The notes beneath the pieces are model-generated. The model saw only the letters and a program-made list of their open reading frames with translations. It had not been told where the DNA came from and searched no databases. DNA of 64,000 bases from Thermogemmatispora onikobensis (GTDB taxonomy: Bacteria; Chloroflexota; Ktedonobacteria; Ktedonobacterales; Ktedonobacteraceae). The translations under genes were made by a program, and so were the position numbers. Positions 18,213 to 26,685 of the stretch are shown here, piece after piece (the stretch's first letter is position 1; each line of letters starts with the position of its first letter). The stretch lies in the NCBI RefSeq assembly GCF_001748285.1, contig NZ_BDGT01000016.1:1-64000 (forward strand), read 5' to 3'.

Positions 18213-20228
18213 TTAGTTGATCTCCCAGACATAGACGCTTCCATCCTGGCCACCGCAGGCAAGGTAGCGTCCATCAGGCGACCAGGCGAGGGAGTAAATA
18301 ATACCTTGCTGGCTGTTGTAGGTGAAGCGCTGCTGCCCGTCTATGGCCTGCCAGCAATGGACGTGGCCATCCCGTCCGCCGGAGGCCAGCAGGGAACCTT
18401 GGGGGCGCCAGCTGAGGGCGTAGACTGCCCCCTTATGCCGGCGATAGGTGATCTGCTGCCTGCCATGCTGGCTCTCCCAGATCTCGACGCTGCCGCCGGT
18501 CTTCCCTGCGGCGACGTAGCGCCCGCCGCGCGACCAGGCGATGGCGTTGATGCGCCGCTGCTGGCCGTAGCAGTGAACCTCTTTCCGTGAGAGGAGCCAG
18601 GAGGTCAGAAAGCTGCGTCCTCTGTTAGCAGGACGTGCCCAGATGTGCAGGAGGCCGTCGCTGCCACCCGAGGCGAGGCGCTGGCTATCAGGCGCCCAGG
18701 CTACTGCTTTGACGCTGCGTCGATGGCCGCGATAGCTGCTGCTCTCCCAGGGACTGGTCGCGGTCCAGACACGGACGGTGGCGTCATCGCTGGCCGAGGC
18801 CAGCAACTGACCGTCGGGGGCCCAGGCCACACTGTAGACGCAGGAGGTATGGCCCTGGTAACTTGTGAGTTCATTGCCTGTGCTCGGGTTCCAGAGGCGC
18901 ACCGTGCCATCGCGTCCTGCTGAGGCGAGACGCTGGCCGTCGGGTGACCAGGCCAGGCCATAGACGGGGCCACGGTGCCCATCGCAGCGCTGCAGCAAGT
19001 GCCCGCTGAGCGCTTCCCAGATCTGTACGCTGCCATCGGCCCCACTGGAGGCCAGAAGACGCCCGTCGGGTGACCAGGCGAGGGTGTAGATGCTGCTGTT
19101 CCGACGATGGCCTGTGTAGAGGCAGCGCGTGATCAGGGGGGCCGTGGGGGGCGCGACAACGGGAGCCACCGTACTCGCTGAGGCCGGCGCGGGCCGGTAC
19201 GGGCTGGCGCTCGGGCGCCCCTGGCTACTCAGACGCCGGGCGAGCAGGCTTTCAAGCTCGGCCTTGATCTCCTGGATGCTGCCCGGGCGGTGGCTGGCCT
19301 CGGTCTGTACCATGCGCATCACCAGCGCCTCCAACCGCCGATGGTCGGCGTCCTGTTGGGGAAAGGGAGCAAAGGTAAAGGGGGAGAGCGAGGGGTCCTG
19401 GCCAGTGATCAGCTGATGCAGTGTGGCCCCGAGAGCGTAGATGTCGGTTTGTGGCGTCGACTGCGCACGACCGTACTGCTCTGGCGCGGCATAGCCGGCG
19501 GAACCGAGGGCCGTTGTATCGCGCGACTGACCTGGCTTAAAGAGGCGCGCGATGCCGAAGTCGATCAGATACAGGTGGCCCTCTCTTGTCAGCATGATGT
19601 TCGCCGGCTTGAGGTCGCGGAAGATAATAGGCGGCTGGCGGCTATGCAGGTAGCCGAGCACTTCGCAGAGTTGCAGACCAAGGCGCAGAACCTCGTCAAG
19701 GGGCAGTCGCCCATCGGGGATGTGGCTCAAGCGCTCCTCCAGCGTTTCCCCTTCGATAAAGTCCATCACCAGGTACCAGCGCCCGTTTTCGCAGAAGTGA
19801 TCGTAGATGCGTGGCAGATTGGGATGAATCAAGCCTGCCAGCAAGAGGGCCTCTTGCTGAAAGGCTGCCGTGGCCTCCTGCAGCTCCCTGGAACTCAAGG
19901 ACTGCTGACTCATCTCCTTGATGGCCAGCGTCCGCCTGGCCAGCATCAGGTCCGTTGCGCGATAGACGGCGCCGAAGCCTCCTTTCCCGACCTGGGCGGT
20001 GATCTGGTAGCGTCCTCGAAGCGAGGCGTTGGACGGAAGCAGGCCGGTAGTGGTTGGCGAGACTGGGGCTGTCGTTGTAGTCCTCGGGGGTGGTGCCTGG
20101 ACCTGGCCGGGTCCTAACGCGGAGGGCGTGCCGTGCTGCAGTGGGCGACCACAGGCGAAGCAGAAGCGGGCCTGGGGACGATTCGCCGCTCCACAGATGT
20201 CACAATAAAGAAGAAAGGAACCCTGCAT
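18213..20228 (-). CDS. Zinc-ribbon Ser/Thr protein kinase with C-terminal WD40 propeller
   Basis: A 671-residue soluble kinase. Order: zinc ribbon CDICGAANRPQARFCFACG (residues 9-27), a Pro/Thr-rich linker, kinase domain about 75-340 (GKGGFGAVYRA, AIKEMSQQ, catalytic loop IFRDLKPANIM, DFGIARLF), a second linker, then seven WD40-like blades (375-671) with repeated LAWSPDGRLLASSGADGSV-type units. The HRD His is Phe, as in the TPR kinase. The propeller probably docks substrates or partners. Its activation-loop DNA is identical over 65 bp to the TPR kinase gene. It is divergent from an MBL-fold hydrolase, with 86 bp between the starts. Confidence 0.94.
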   Translation of the reverse strand: MQGSFLLYCDICGAANRPQARFCFACGRPLQHGTPSALGPGQVQAPPPRTTTTAPVSPTTTGLLPSNASLRGRYQITAQVGKGGFGAVYRATDLMLARRTLAIKEMSQQSLSSRELQEATAAFQQEALLLAGLIHPNLPRIYDHFCENGRWYLVMDFIEGETLEERLSHIPDGRLPLDEVLRLGLQLCEVLGYLHSRQPPIIFRDLKPANIMLTREGHLYLIDFGIARLFKPGQSRDTTALGSAGYAAPEQYGRAQSTPQTDIYALGATLHQLITGQDPSLSPFTFAPFPQQDADHRRLEALVMRMVQTEASHRPGSIQEIKAELESLLARRLSSQGRPSASPYRPAPASASTVAPVVAPPTAPLITRCLYTGHRRNSSIYTLAWSPDGRLLASSGADGSVQIWEALSGHLLQRCDGHRGPVYGLAWSPDGQRLASAGRDGTVRLWNPSTGNELTSYQGHTSCVYSVAWAPDGQLLASASDDATVRVWTATSPWESSSYRGHRRSVKAVAWAPDSQRLASGGSDGLLHIWARPANRGRSFLTSWLLSRKEVHCYGQQRRINAIAWSRGGRYVAAGKTGGSVEIWESQHGRQQITYRRHKGAVYALSWRPQGSLLASGGRDGHVHCWQAIDGQQRFTYNSQQGIIYSLAWSPDGRYLACGGQDGSVYVWEIN

Positions 20229-20246
20229 GATGTGCTGGTCCTACCT

Positions 20247-20274
20247 GCTACCGATGATCTGCCTGCATGGTAGC
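20247..20274. promoter_or_regulatory. Inverted repeat in the divergent kinase/MBL promoter region
   Basis: GCTACC at 20247-20252 and GGTAGC at 20269-20274 form a 6-bp inverted repeat with a 16-bp spacer, midway between two divergent genes. This is a possible shared operator, but a 6-bp arm can arise by chance. Confidence 0.3.
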
Positions 20275-20314
20275 ATCTAGAACGTTCGTCTGTCAAGAAG
20301 AGGGAAGGCAAACG

Positions 20315-21055
20315 ATGAGCTATCTCATGCTGCTTGGTACGGGCACCTGTCAAATCGAGCTAGAGCGTCGCGCCTCCAGCGTTCTCCTGCAGCTGGCGGG
20401 GCTACCCATCCTCTTCGACTGCGGGCGCGGCATCAGCCAGCGTCTCGCTGAAGTGGGCCTCAATCCCAATGCCCTGGAACATATCGTCATCTCACACTTT
20501 CACCCCGATCACGTCTCCGATCTTATTCCCCTGCTGCATGCGGGAGCCTGGTCGCGACGACAGCCACGTAGGCAAGATCTCCATCTCTACGGGCCACCTG
20601 GACTGCAGCGCCTGATCGATGGGCTGATGCGCCTCTTCAGTCCCCACAGTTTCCGTCAGCCCCATTATCAGGTTCTGGTCCATGAAATTACAGAAGAAAC
20701 ATTTCAGATCGGGCCGTACCGCTTTGATTTCAGCGAGCTGCCGCCGGCAGGCAACCACGGACTGCGCTTCAGCTGGCAGGGGCAGCGCTACGCCATCACC
20801 GGTGACTCCTCCTTTCACGAGCAGGAGCGCCTCTTTCTGCAGGGCGTGGACCTGGCCATCATCGACTCTGGCCATCTCAGCGATGACGAGATCGTCCAGC
20901 TGGCCGCTGCTACCCAGGTCAGGACGCTCGTCTGCTCGCATCTCTACCGCGAGCTTGACGCAGCCCGCCTGCAGGAGCGGGCGCGCGCCGAAGGCTATCG
21001 CGGCACCCTCATCGTCGGGCGCGACCTCATGACCTTTGTCCTTCCCGACGAGTGA
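20315..21055 (+). CDS. MBL-fold metal-dependent hydrolase, ribonuclease Z-like
   Basis: A 246-residue metallo-beta-lactamase-fold protein. The metal-site motif HFHPDHVSD (about residue 59) follows FDCGRGISQRL. Later ligands are probably the His in AGNHGLRFS, the Asp in ITGDSSFH and the His in CSHLYREL. This arrangement is that of the RNase Z/arylsulfatase subgroup without the long exosite arm typical of true tRNase Z, so a phosphodiesterase or other hydrolase role is as likely as tRNA 3' processing. AGAGGGAAGG precedes the ATG; a longer frame to 20267 lacks a ribosome-binding site. Confidence 0.87.
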   Translation: MSYLMLLGTGTCQIELERRASSVLLQLAGLPILFDCGRGISQRLAEVGLNPNALEHIVISHFHPDHVSDLIPLLHAGAWSRRQPRRQDLHLYGPPGLQRLIDGLMRLFSPHSFRQPHYQVLVHEITEETFQIGPYRFDFSELPPAGNHGLRFSWQGQRYAITGDSSFHEQERLFLQGVDLAIIDSGHLSDDEIVQLAAATQVRTLVCSHLYRELDAARLQERARAEGYRGTLIVGRDLMTFVLPDE

Positions 21056-21090
21056 GCGAGGGCACGAGCGAACAGACGAGCGCTGAGACC

Positions 21091-24000
21091 TTAATCGTTC
21101 GGACAGAGACGATGAGCGGTTAAGAGTTCCGGTGGAATCGGGCGATCTGGCAGCGGCGGACGCCCGCGATGATGGTAGAGATGCATACCGCTGCGGGGAT
21201 CGATCAGCACCAAGGTAAACTGGCGCAGCAGGGGACTACCCGGCGGCAGCGCTCGCGCCACGCGATCACCCGGGAGCCGTGGATTGAGGACGATCCAGTC
21301 AATGCTGGCTGCGGGATTGCGCAGGGCCTGCTGCCAGAGCCGGCCCGAGCCATCGTAGATCACATTGCGGAAGTTGATACCGGCCTCCGAGACGTCGAAA
21401 TTGGTGGGAGAGACGTCCTCTAGGATCAGACCGCCGTTGTAGTGCCTGGCCAGGTAGATGCTGACTGGATGGGTGCCGGTGCAGGAGTTCCCATAGAGAC
21501 CGTCCTGGAGGGTCACAATGCCAGTGGCGGCGATGAAGCAGGCCTGACCGCAGATCGCTCCCGCACAGGCCAGGCGTCCCAGCAGATGGAGCCGCCCCCG
21601 CAACAGGCGCAGCCCGCTGCTCATCAGCGTCGCCAGCAGCAGGGCCGCCGGTACCACTACTGCCGCCCCGTGCCGATCGTTGTAGAGGCGCCCGGGATCA
21701 TGGCCCGGACCGATCTCCGGCAGCAGGATCAGCGCCTGCCCGCTATAGATCGAGAGCACGTAGAAGCCGAGTGGGGCCATGAAGGCGATCAGCGCCAGCG
21801 TCTCCGGCTTTAGCCGGTGACGGAGCAGGAAGAAGACAAAGGCCAGCAGCGAGAGAAAGAGGAGAAATGGCCCGAAGGTTTTCACCGAGAGCAGCAGGTA
21901 GGTCAGCAACGAGAGACTGACGTTGTGATAGGTATAGAAGCGACCAGCGCGCGCGAAGCTAGAGAGCAGCATCTCAGAAGAGAAAGGGCCGTGTAAGAAA
22001 AAGAAGGTGTCACCGAAGATGATGCGATTCCAGGCCAGCCAGAGAGCAATCCCCAGACCCCCCAGGAGGGCAAAAACGAGGGTATTGGCGCAGATCTCGG
22101 CGAAGGAGCGCCGCTTGAGCAGGCTGGTCAGGCTGACCAGGACAAGCAGACAGACGAAGAAGGACCAGCCTTCATAGCGGGAGAGGGTCGCCAGGAAGGT
22201 GCTGGCCGCCGCCAGAACCAGGTAGCGCGGGCGATTCTCCTGGGCCCAGCTCAGGAAGTAGTAGCCGGCCACCGTCATCATGCAAATCAGCGTCAGCTCG
22301 GTCAGCGGTGTCGACTGGAGATAGAGGATATTGGGATTGAGCATGAAGACCAGGGAGCAGAGGAAGGCGGCCCAGCGATCGCGCGTCAGACGCAAGCCAC
22401 CGCGGTAGAGGTAGAGGGCGGCAATGATATAGCAGAGCATCGAGACGAAACTTCCGGCCAGTCCAGAGTGCCAGAGGAAGTCGTTCCAGACGAAGGGCAG
22501 CATCAGCACGTGAGGCAGCGGCAGCCAGACGCCACCGAGCTGGGCCAGGCCGGGCGTAGCGCTATCAAAGACGCTGCGAGCGATGCGCAGGTGGGCGTAG
22601 GCATCGCCGTAGAGCAGAATCTCCTGATGCAGAAAGAAGTAGAGGCAGGCGGTGATGCTGCTGAGACAAGCGCAGAGAAAGGTCACCAAAGCCCCCAGAT
22701 CATGAGGACGCGAGCGCCGGATGCGCGGCAAGGGACGGATGGTCGTATCTGGGGTCAAGACCAGGCGCAGCGGCTTGAAGGGAGCATGGCCGCCCAGACG
22801 GATGGGGGTCAGGCCAATCTCGATCTCGCTTGGCCCACGCTGAGGGGTCGAGGGAACCACGGTGGCACTGAACTGGTTGACAGATTGCTGCTGCTTGAGC
22901 AGGTGGAAGCCGTGAAGGGTCTTTTGCCAGTAGTGAGGCCGGATGAGCAGCTCGGCGAGCGCCAGATAGGCGGCCAGACTGTCCAGCAGCCAGCAGCAGG
23001 GCATCAGTAAGGCCCAGGGCACCAGCCCATAATAGCGGCGATGCAGCAGCGCCAGCAGATTGAGGTAGAGATGGAAAAAGTTACCGAAGATCAGGCAGAA
23101 GGCGCCCGCGTAGAGAATGGGGCCGGGGAAGAGCAGATGGTAGAAAGCCTGGTAGCGGCCAGCGGTGCAGACGTAGAACAGGGAGAGCGCCCAGACGAGA
23201 GGGTTCACGAGCAGGCTGGCGGCGCTGGCGCCGATCACCAGTTGCACGCTGCAGAGTTCGCGCCAGCGCCGCTCGTGCCAGTAAGCCAGGGGATGGCGCA
23301 TATAGACCAGGTAGGTCTGCATATAGCCCTTAATCCAGCGCGAGCGCTGGCGCAGCCAGTTGCTGAGGCGAGAATTGGCCTCCTCGTAGGTCGTCGAATC
23401 GAGAATCACGGTCTTGAAGCCGTGCTGGAAGAGACGCAGGCCGAGATCGCAGTCCTCTGTGACATTGAAGGCGTCCCAGCCGCCGACAGCACGTAGCACA
23501 GAGACACGGAAATGGTTTGAGGTGCCACCGAGCGGCAGCGGGAGACCGAGCCGTTGCAAGCCCGGCAGCACCAGATCAAACCAGAGGGAATACTCAGCAG
23601 TAAAGAGGCGAGTCAGGAGATTTTGAGAAGGATTATAGCAATTCAGACGCGCCTGCACACAGGCCAGCGAGTGGTCGTGCTGAGCGAAGGTCAGCACGGC
23701 TTTTTTCAGCTGCAAAGGATCGGGGATATCCTCGGCGTCGTAGATAACCAGGTAGTCGCCACGGGCATGCAGCAGCCCGTAGTTACAGGCACGGGCCTTG
23801 GTACGGGGGTAGCCGCGCGGCACGACAAGCACCCGGAAGTGAGCGGGGAGAGCCAGCTGCTTGAGAGCGGCGCGCGTCTCCAGGTCATCTTCCTCTGTCA
23901 GCAGCAAGATCTCCAAACGATCGCGAGGGTAGTCCAGGGCGCGCAGGGCGGTCACCATCTGGCCGACCACGGCGGCCTCGCGGTAGAGCGGGCACAGGAT

Positions 24001-24483
24001 GGTATAGCGAGGCCAGTCGGCATTGTTGAGGGCGCTGATCAGGTGCTCGTCGATCCCCTCATCGCTACCGACCTCAGCGGGAGTCAGCAGATGTGTGCCC
24101 ACAATAGCAAACTGCAGCAGCAGATGGGCCACATAGAGCAGCGTGATCAGAGTGGTGACCACAATGAGCGGCGTTGGCCCTTTCCAAACCAGGGCGCCAC
24201 CCCAGGCCAGCAAGAAGCCACCAAGAATCACAAGTTGCGCCCGGCTGAAGGTGTGCAGGGCCGCGCGCTCAGGATGAAATGGTGCAAAGACGGTCACCTC
24301 CTTGCCATGAATCAGGATCGGACGGCAGGCCGCACGCTGGTATTCGACAAGCTCGCGACTGTTGGGGCGCGTCGCGCTGGGGCTGGCATTGCCCTCTAGC
24401 CAACGCCGATAACGCGCTACACGGTTGCGAAATTGCAGCTCGCTTAGTTTAGGGGATTCTTTTGTCAGAAGACCGGACGCCAT
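21091..24483 (-). CDS. GT2 glycosyltransferase fused to a GT-C-type membrane glycosyltransferase
   Basis: A 1130-residue protein with two transferase modules. Residues about 1-560 are a cellulose-synthase-like GT2: two spans near 85-140, YTILCPLYREAAVVGQM, the DxD-type YDAEDIPDP (about 246), the TED motif in VTEDCDLGLRL and QRSRWIKGY (about 381), then C-terminal membrane helices. After a soluble linker, residues about 610-1130 hold about ten spans with an acidic first loop (LLYGDAYAHLRIARSV), the pattern of dolichyl/polyprenyl-phosphate-dependent GT-C enzymes (GT39/ArnT-like). It may make and export, or modify, a cell-surface glycan. The start at 24483 has GGAGGAGAGGA upstream and lies 35 bp after the end of a second GT2 gene. 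Confidence 0.88.
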   Translation of the reverse strand: MASGLLTKESPKLSELQFRNRVARYRRWLEGNASPSATRPNSRELVEYQRAACRPILIHGKEVTVFAPFHPERAALHTFSRAQLVILGGFLLAWGGALVWKGPTPLIVVTTLITLLYVAHLLLQFAIVGTHLLTPAEVGSDEGIDEHLISALNNADWPRYTILCPLYREAAVVGQMVTALRALDYPRDRLEILLLTEEDDLETRAALKQLALPAHFRVLVVPRGYPRTKARACNYGLLHARGDYLVIYDAEDIPDPLQLKKAVLTFAQHDHSLACVQARLNCYNPSQNLLTRLFTAEYSLWFDLVLPGLQRLGLPLPLGGTSNHFRVSVLRAVGGWDAFNVTEDCDLGLRLFQHGFKTVILDSTTYEEANSRLSNWLRQRSRWIKGYMQTYLVYMRHPLAYWHERRWRELCSVQLVIGASAASLLVNPLVWALSLFYVCTAGRYQAFYHLLFPGPILYAGAFCLIFGNFFHLYLNLLALLHRRYYGLVPWALLMPCCWLLDSLAAYLALAELLIRPHYWQKTLHGFHLLKQQQSVNQFSATVVPSTPQRGPSEIEIGLTPIRLGGHAPFKPLRLVLTPDTTIRPLPRIRRSRPHDLGALVTFLCACLSSITACLYFFLHQEILLYGDAYAHLRIARSVFDSATPGLAQLGGVWLPLPHVLMLPFVWNDFLWHSGLAGSFVSMLCYIIAALYLYRGGLRLTRDRWAAFLCSLVFMLNPNILYLQSTPLTELTLICMMTVAGYYFLSWAQENRPRYLVLAAASTFLATLSRYEGWSFFVCLLVLVSLTSLLKRRSFAEICANTLVFALLGGLGIALWLAWNRIIFGDTFFFLHGPFSSEMLLSSFARAGRFYTYHNVSLSLLTYLLLSVKTFGPFLLFLSLLAFVFFLLRHRLKPETLALIAFMAPLGFYVLSIYSGQALILLPEIGPGHDPGRLYNDRHGAAVVVPAALLLATLMSSGLRLLRGRLHLLGRLACAGAICGQACFIAATGIVTLQDGLYGNSCTGTHPVSIYLARHYNGGLILEDVSPTNFDVSEAGINFRNVIYDGSGRLWQQALRNPAASIDWIVLNPRLPGDRVARALPPGSPLLRQFTLVLIDPRSGMHLYHHRGRPPLPDRPIPPELLTAHRLCPND

Positions 24484-24518
24484 GAATCCTCTCCTCCACA
24501 CTCCTCCAGTGATACTGC

Positions 24519-25316
24519 TCAAATACATCCATGCTCTTCTTGATAGCAGCGACCGCTATAATTGCTCAGTTCGCAGAGCGCTTCCCAGTAGAGGGAGAGC
24601 TTACGCCGCAATGACGGCCTGACGGGTTCGCTTGCCTTCTCCGGGCCAATGGCGATCTCCGTGTAGACATAGCCAGCGCGCACAAATTTATGGATCATTT
24701 CGGCATTGATGAGGTGGCCCTGCATCTCCAGGGCTTCCTGGCGGAAAAACTCGGCGCGATAGAGCTTAAAGGGACAGTAGAGATCGCGCACCCGCAGACC
24801 CAGGGTGAAGCGCAGCAGCCAGCTCCAGAGGAGCGTGGTCAGCCGCTGCCAGCCCTGGCGCTGGCGAAAGCCGAGCACAGCGTCGTAATCGCTCAGCAGA
24901 GCAAAGCTGCGCTTGAGGAGGTCCATGTTGAAGCCAGGTCGGGCCTCCATCAACAGAACGAACTCTTTGCTGACCTGGTTCAAGGCGCTGGCCAGGGCCT
25001 GGCCGTAACTGCAGCTCGCGGGCTGATGCAAGACAATCAGACGCGGTTCCTCCGCGGCAAGGCGTTCGAGCAGTATACCTGTACGATCGTGGCTCCCGCG
25101 ATCGACGGCGAGAATCTCCAGGTCGTCGGCCCAGTCTCTCAGACTGCTCAGGAGCGAGCGCACGACCAGTGCGATGCTCTCTTCGTCGTTCTGCGTCAGG
25201 AGCACGATTGAGAGGCTGCGTGGAGCAGCGGCGGCTCCCGAGTCGGACAGGGCTGAGGCCCTGCCCGCTGCCTCCGTATCCTTGCTATCGCTTTGGGCCA
25301 AGGACGAGATACTCAT
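24519..25316 (-). CDS. GT2 family glycosyltransferase with altered DxD motif
   Basis: A 265-residue GT2 protein of the dolichol-phosphate-mannose-synthase type, with no membrane span. The N-terminal strand LSIVLLTQNDEESIALVV and LEILAVDRGSHDRTGILLE match the nucleotide-sugar fold, but the usual VDDGSxD reads VDRGSHD and the catalytic DxD region (usually MDADxQ) reads LMEARPGF. It may therefore use a different metal arrangement, or be inactive. It is encoded immediately upstream of the large GT2/GT-C fusion on the same strand, 35 bp apart, so both probably act on one lipid-linked or surface sugar. A polyprenyl-phosphate-sugar supply role for the GT-C module is a plausible inference. Confidence 0.82.
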   Translation of the reverse strand: MSISSLAQSDSKDTEAAGRASALSDSGAAAAPRSLSIVLLTQNDEESIALVVRSLLSSLRDWADDLEILAVDRGSHDRTGILLERLAAEEPRLIVLHQPASCSYGQALASALNQVSKEFVLLMEARPGFNMDLLKRSFALLSDYDAVLGFRQRQGWQRLTTLLWSWLLRFTLGLRVRDLYCPFKLYRAEFFRQEALEMQGHLINAEMIHKFVRAGYVYTEIAIGPEKASEPVRPSLRRKLSLYWEALCELSNYSGRCYQEEHGCI

Positions 25317-25441
25317 CGCGCTAGATATCCTTTCTCTAGATATGTGGCTACAGGTGCTTATTACCGTCTTTCTTCACACCGTAGAAGAAAGCTTTCCTTG
25401 CCTTTCTTAAGCTATTATGTAGGTGAAGAACGTAATATATA

Positions 25442-25453
25442 TTTGCATGCAAA
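25442..25453. repeat. 12-bp perfect palindrome in an AT-rich intergenic region
   Basis: TTTGCATGCAAA lies within the AT-rich gap 25317-25674, between the divergent GT2 gene and the DUF488 gene. It may be an operator for either gene. Confidence 0.45.
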
Positions 25454-25508
25454 ATGGGTCAAGATCGGAACGGGACGGAGGGGCGTACTCTGCCTCCTGA
25501 TGGCGCGC

Positions 25509-25537
25509 TTGCCAAATGATTTTTCATGAAGTAAAAT
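25509..25537 (+). promoter_or_regulatory. Promoter for the DUF488 cassette
   Basis: TTGCCA (25509-25514) and TAAAAT (25532-25537) are separated by 17 bp, each a 5/6 match to the -35 and -10 consensus. The surrounding sequence is clearly AT-rich. A start near 25545 would give a leader of about 130 nt. Confidence 0.55.
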
Positions 25538-25674
25538 AAAAATAATAGAGTATTACCGCTGCTCTCAGTGCTGGAGGTGCGATCTAGGACTCCTTCCCTG
25601 TGGGTGTAGCTGGGCGGTCGGCTTTTCGTTGTAGTAGCTGAAAAGGCGATAAAGTGAGAGGAAGCTACCGACCC

Positions 25675-26631
25675 ATGACTATGCTCTATCGTCAGCGGTT
25701 GCTCTTAGCGCTGGCCGAGCTGGCGGAGGGAGAGCTGGATGAGGCGAAAGCGCGGCTGCTGGTAATGCTCTTGTCTGTCCATGCTCAGCGCGAGCGAAGA
25801 CAGGCCCCTTATGAATTCGTTGTTTGGGGGAAGCACTGGCGCAGCTTCGTCCTGGAGCATGATCTGCAGACGCTGCGTCTGCGGCGTTATCTGACGCCAC
25901 CGCCGCGGGTGGCGCTGGCTGCTGCGGCAACGGGAACCTCCTTCCTGTCCCGACTCCGTCCGGATGATCGCCGCTTGCTGGCGCAGGTGTGGGAAGAAAG
26001 CCAGGGCTTCGCTGCTGATCAGCGCAGCGCCTTGCGGCTGCTCGGGCGAGAGCTTGCCGCCTCGTCGCTGCCGAAGGAGGTCTCTCGCGGAGCGGAAGAA
26101 GCCGTCTGCCTCTTCACGCTTGGCTATGAAGGCTTAAGCCTGGACGCCTATCTGTCCCTCTTGCTCTCACATGGGGTACGTCTCCTGGTCGACGTGCGGC
26201 GCAATCCATTTTCGCACAAGTTCGGCTTTGCCAGGAGGCGCCTGGCTCAGGCCCTCTACGAGGTAGGGATCGCCTACCTCCATTTGCCAGCTCTGGGAGT
26301 ACCCTCTGAGCTACGGCGGGAGCTGGTGACCGAGGAGTCCTATCGTGCGCTCTTTGTCCATTATGCCACTGACCTGCTCCCGCAGGCGAGGGCGAGCATC
26401 GAGAGGCTGGCGGCGCTCATAGCTGAACAGCGACGGGTGGCGCTGACTTGTTTTGAAGCTGATCCCGGCCACTGTCATCGTGCTGTGCTGGCTGCTTATT
26501 TGCAGCAGCAGGGATACATTGAGGCCCCTATCGTGCATTTAATGTGTAACGCTGTCTCTCATCCAGCGCGGCAGAATCTCAGTAGTCACGACCAGCGCCA
26601 GCAGATACTGCCCGCGCTAGATGACTGCTAG
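25675..26631 (+). CDS. DUF488 domain protein with N-terminal extension
   Basis: A 318-residue protein. The C-terminal ~180 residues are DUF488: LFTLGYEGLSLDAYLSLLL, the signature LLVDVRRNPFSHKFGF, GIAYLHLPALGVPSELRREL and ALTCFEADPGHCHRAVLA with its CHR motif. The N-terminal ~130 residues (ALAELAEGELDEAKARLLVM; APYEFVVWGKHW; LRLRRYLTPPPRV) look like a divergent winged-helix-like module of a kind seen before some DUF488 domains. DUF488 has no firmly known biochemical activity. It begins a two-gene plus-strand unit with the next gene, 54 bp away. AGAGGAAG lies upstream of the ATG at 25675. Its function is unknown; an accessory or defence role is speculation. Confidence 0.85.
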   Translation: MTMLYRQRLLLALAELAEGELDEAKARLLVMLLSVHAQRERRQAPYEFVVWGKHWRSFVLEHDLQTLRLRRYLTPPPRVALAAAATGTSFLSRLRPDDRRLLAQVWEESQGFAADQRSALRLLGRELAASSLPKEVSRGAEEAVCLFTLGYEGLSLDAYLSLLLSHGVRLLVDVRRNPFSHKFGFARRRLAQALYEVGIAYLHLPALGVPSELRRELVTEESYRALFVHYATDLLPQARASIERLAALIAEQRRVALTCFEADPGHCHRAVLAAYLQQQGYIEAPIVHLMCNAVSHPARQNLSSHDQRQQILPALDDC

Positions 26632-26685
26632 CTGGCCCCGGCCTGCAAGGAGAGGGGGTCAGCTCTCGCCAGGACGGAGGCAATG

